Below are positions 62,211 through 64,000 of a stretch of DNA of 64,000 nt, one piece after another. Below the pieces are notes generated by a model. That model saw only the letters and a program-made list of their open reading frames with translations, ran no database searches and was not told where the DNA came from. Every line of letters begins with the position of its first letter. Within the stretch, counting starts at the first letter, position 1. The stretch comes from Fluviicola taffensis DSM 16823 (lineage in GTDB: Bacteria; Bacteroidota; Bacteroidia; Flavobacteriales_D; Crocinitomicaceae): positions 4,569,578-4,633,577 of the forward strand of contig NC_015321.1 of assembly GCF_000194605.1 (NCBI RefSeq), written 5' to 3'. The position numbers and the translations under genes were made by a program.

Positions 62211-63200
62211 TTAATGATGATGTTTCAGATATTCCTTTAAAAAATCTGTTACCAAATAAGTCAAAGCCTTGCCAACAACTAATTCCTCCATCTCATTTTT
62301 AGGTGCTGCTTCAGGCAAATGTAAGTAACACACTTTTTCCAAAGAAGCCATTTTTCGGATATAAATTCGAGCTTGGTCCACACTTATTCCAGAGGGTGAA
62401 AATGCACTTGAAGGCATGTAAGCAATTGCATCCATATCCAACTCTACTCCCATCAAATCTTGAAAATGCGTATCGTACACTTTATCAATATCTGCTTGGA
62501 ATTTAAAACTCTTTTCAAGCCACGATTCATAAAACGTAAAAAAGGCGTTCATCTCTTGCAAGCGATCTAGAATAAACTGATTATTATACGACTCATGGAG
62601 GCCAAGGACCGAATAATTCTGCAAAAAACCATCTTCAAAAGCGTATGAAAATGGATTTCCTGAATGCCGGCCCTCCATAGCTCTTGTATCCGCATGAGGA
62701 TCTAAATTCACTACAGAAATTGGCTGACACATAGCTTCTGAAACACCTTTAATAATCGGATATGCATTATTATGTCCGCCTCCTATTACGATTGGAATTC
62801 CTCCAGCTTCAACAACTTCCTGAACCCAAATCGACACCAGGTAATCTAAGTCATCAACATGCATATTTGAAATTGCTGTGATCGATTCTTTTAAACAAAT
62901 GTATCCATGTATGCAAATAGAATTTCCGCTCAAAAATTGATTGGATTGAACAGCCAGGAATCGAGTGATAAAAGCATCAAATGCTAAATCAGAACCGCCT
63001 TTTCCCGCATTCAAACGCGGACCAATATCTTCCTTAATTCCGATAATATGAAAACGCTTTTCCTTCCAACCTTCTAAACCAGCAACGGAGCGAAAAAGAA
63101 CATTTTGGCCAATTCGAATTTCTCCATCTCTTTCCGTTAACCACTGCTTCAAATGAAGATCTTCTGGAAACTGTACCTTAAAATAAGTTGATTCAAGCAT
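62211..63200 (-). CDS. Arginase/agmatinase/formimidoylglutamase family hydrolase
   Basis: Dinuclear manganese ureohydrolase, 329 residues. Metal ligands are visible in the three family blocks: IVIGGGHNNAYP, NLDPHADTRAMEGRHSG, and VELDMDAIAYMPSSAFSPSG. The N-terminal 60 residues are unlike arginase proper and similar in style to formimidoylglutamase or the flavobacterial formimidoylglutamase-like group. Histidine degradation is the best guess, but no other hut gene is nearby; guanidino compounds are an alternative. Overlaps the thioesterase gene by 8 bases. Confidence 0.88.
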   Translation of the reverse strand: MLESTYFKVQFPEDLHLKQWLTERDGEIRIGQNVLFRSVAGLEGWKEKRFHIIGIKEDIGPRLNAGKGGSDLAFDAFITRFLAVQSNQFLSGNSICIHGYICLKESITAISNMHVDDLDYLVSIWVQEVVEAGGIPIVIGGGHNNAYPIIKGVSEAMCQPISVVNLDPHADTRAMEGRHSGNPFSYAFEDGFLQNYSVLGLHESYNNQFILDRLQEMNAFFTFYESWLEKSFKFQADIDKVYDTHFQDLMGVELDMDAIAYMPSSAFSPSGISVDQARIYIRKMASLEKVCYLHLPEAAPKNEMEELVVGKALTYLVTDFLKEYLKHHH

Positions 63201-63609
63201 GATGCTTTTCCATTAATTGAACAAAAGTAGTTGGCGGCGGAATTGGTCGCATGGTCTCCTTCGAAACAAAGACCAAAGTCGTTTTTGCTTTACACAAACA
63301 TTCTTCCTTTTCGTTAAATAACGAATATTCAAAAAACAATCGAGGGCCTTTCAGTTCCGTAATTGCAGTTAAAACAGTTAATTCATCATCATAGAACGCA
63401 GGTTTGAAATAATCTACTTCAAAATGACTCACTGGCAACATTACTCCACTTTCTTCCAAATCTTTGTAACTCATTCCTAAAAATCGCATCGCTTCAACCC
63501 TTCCAACTTCAAAATAAGCTGCATAATTTCCATAATAGCAATAGCCCATTTGATCCGTTTCGCCATACCTAACTCGGACCTTTGTTGGAAATTCAAATGA
63601 AGTTTTCAT
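63193..63609 (-). CDS. Acyl-CoA thioesterase, YbgC/FadM type hot-dog protein
   Basis: 138-residue cytoplasmic hot-dog thioesterase hydrolysing acyl-CoA. Catalytic D19 in VRYGETDQMGYCYYGNYAAY, long helix FEVGRVEAMRFLGMSYKDLEE, strand LPVSHFEVDYFKPAFYDDEL, C-terminal strand CLCKAKTTLVFVSK. Full length for the family. First gene of the operon with the arginase-like and patatin-like genes. Confidence 0.93.
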   Translation of the reverse strand: MKTSFEFPTKVRVRYGETDQMGYCYYGNYAAYFEVGRVEAMRFLGMSYKDLEESGVMLPVSHFEVDYFKPAFYDDELTVLTAITELKGPRLFFEYSLFNEKEECLCKAKTTLVFVSKETMRPIPPPTTFVQLMEKHHA

Positions 63610-64000
63610 GAAAAAAAAATTGGAATTAAAACGGGTTAAATGTCGTAACTATTTTTCAGATTATGAGTTAGAAAATAAATGTTGTTAAAACTATCTTTAC
63701 AGATGAATAATTTGCGCTATTAACAAGCTAATTTTGTACATTTGAAAGAAAGGCGATTTTTCTATTCGAATAAAAAAATTTAACATTTACCTATAAAATT
63801 TGCTTATTCATCGAACAATCAACACATTTTAATAAAATAAGAAGATGGTGTTAAAGGAATACTTCAATACAAAGCAAAACTTTTCAAATAATCAACCCCT
63901 ATTCAACTTTTTTTTTCACTTTTTTATGAGAATATTTGCTCTCTGAAAAATTCAAGGGCTTAACAGTTGAGCTATGAATCTATTACGCTGATTATTTTTT
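63610..64000. other. Intergenic region at window end with outward promoter
   Basis: No credible gene lies here. A plus-strand promoter is seen at 63712-63744. A later purine-rich AAGAAG before ATG 63845 begins a frame of only 33 codons with poor composition. The rest is A/T-rich leader for a gene beyond 64000. Confidence 0.5.
63712..63744 (+). promoter_or_regulatory. Probable promoter reading out of the window
   Basis: TTG at 63712-63714, 22-bp spacer, TACATTTG at 63737-63744; a second -7-like TAATTTTG is at 63729-63736. Transcription would start near 63751 and run into a gene beyond the window after a leader of at least 250 bases. Confidence 0.45.

Noticed and set aside
63845..63946. 33-codon frame after an AAGAAG sequence near the window end
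   Set aside because: Composition is mostly Asn/Phe runs from A/T-rich leader DNA, and it lies inside the leader of the outward promoter; no features of a real peptide.

Overview
The window is AT-rich chromosomal DNA from a member of the Bacteroidota, most likely order Flavobacteriales. Signs of this in the sequence are type IX secretion (T9SS) C-terminal sorting domains on at least four proteins, a fused SecDF, Bacteroidota-restricted families (DUF4293- and DUF6686-type proteins), sensor kinases with beta-propeller periplasmic domains, few Shine-Dalgarno sequences, and repeated -7 boxes of the TAnnTTTG type, several with a TTG 17-22 bp upstream. A Fluviicola/Crocinitomicaceae-like organism is my guess from general resemblance, not a search result. 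I saw no rRNA, tRNA, CRISPR array, phage or insertion sequence; this looks like core chromosome with small accessory patches.

Layout. 1-7.3 kb: end of a membrane acyltransferase, a small conserved protein, an exonuclease/GIY-YIG fusion nuclease, secDF and a glycosyltransferase. 7.3-10.4 kb: a lipoprotein and an operon of glycosyltransferase 2, HAD phosphatase and a MORN-repeat protein. 10.4-13.6 kb: a structured 530-bp intergenic region with an overlooked 36-residue membrane protein, then clpB. 13.8-17.6 kb: sanA plus a di-heme peroxidase, facing a second di-heme peroxidase and an MbnP-type copper-protein homologue with a T9SS tail. 17.7-24.6 kb: small unknowns, a secreted lipase, a TPR-SpoIIE phosphatase and a TonB-dependent receptor whose promoter carries a DtxR/MntR-like operator. 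24.7-31.8 kb: a tight five-gene set (lipoprotein, secreted propeller, GH5 glycosidase, hybrid-length sensor kinase, LytTR regulator).

31.8-43.2 kb: an ABC-F ATPase, DUF4293 protein, an unusual T9SS-tailed protein with a Cys-rich N-terminal domain, a beta-helix lipoprotein, two facing tandem-repeat arrays, a NarL-type regulator and its propeller kinase, type II NADH dehydrogenase and chorismate synthase. 43.4-48 kb: two tandem secreted YYYYP/His-rich paralogues, a phosphohexomutase, and a DUF3137/LemA pair. 48-52.8 kb: a monoglyceride-lipase-like hydrolase, ornithine aminotransferase, a fatty acid desaturase and an AAA ATPase under an inverted-repeat promoter. 53-63.6 kb: topoisomerase IV (parE-parC), a DUF6686-type protein, CorA, an unknown secreted protein, and an operon of thioesterase, arginase-family hydrolase and a membrane patatin. 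The final 390 bp hold a probable promoter reading out of the window.

No single large novel system is evident. The most promising second-look items are the MbnP/MbnH-like pair adapted to T9SS export, two promoters embedded in long inverted repeats (sensor kinase at 40.7 kb and AAA ATPase at 52.9 kb), the metal-type operator at 24.6 kb, the complementary repeat arrays at 36.8 kb, and the duplicated 30-bp element upstream of the two YYYYP genes.
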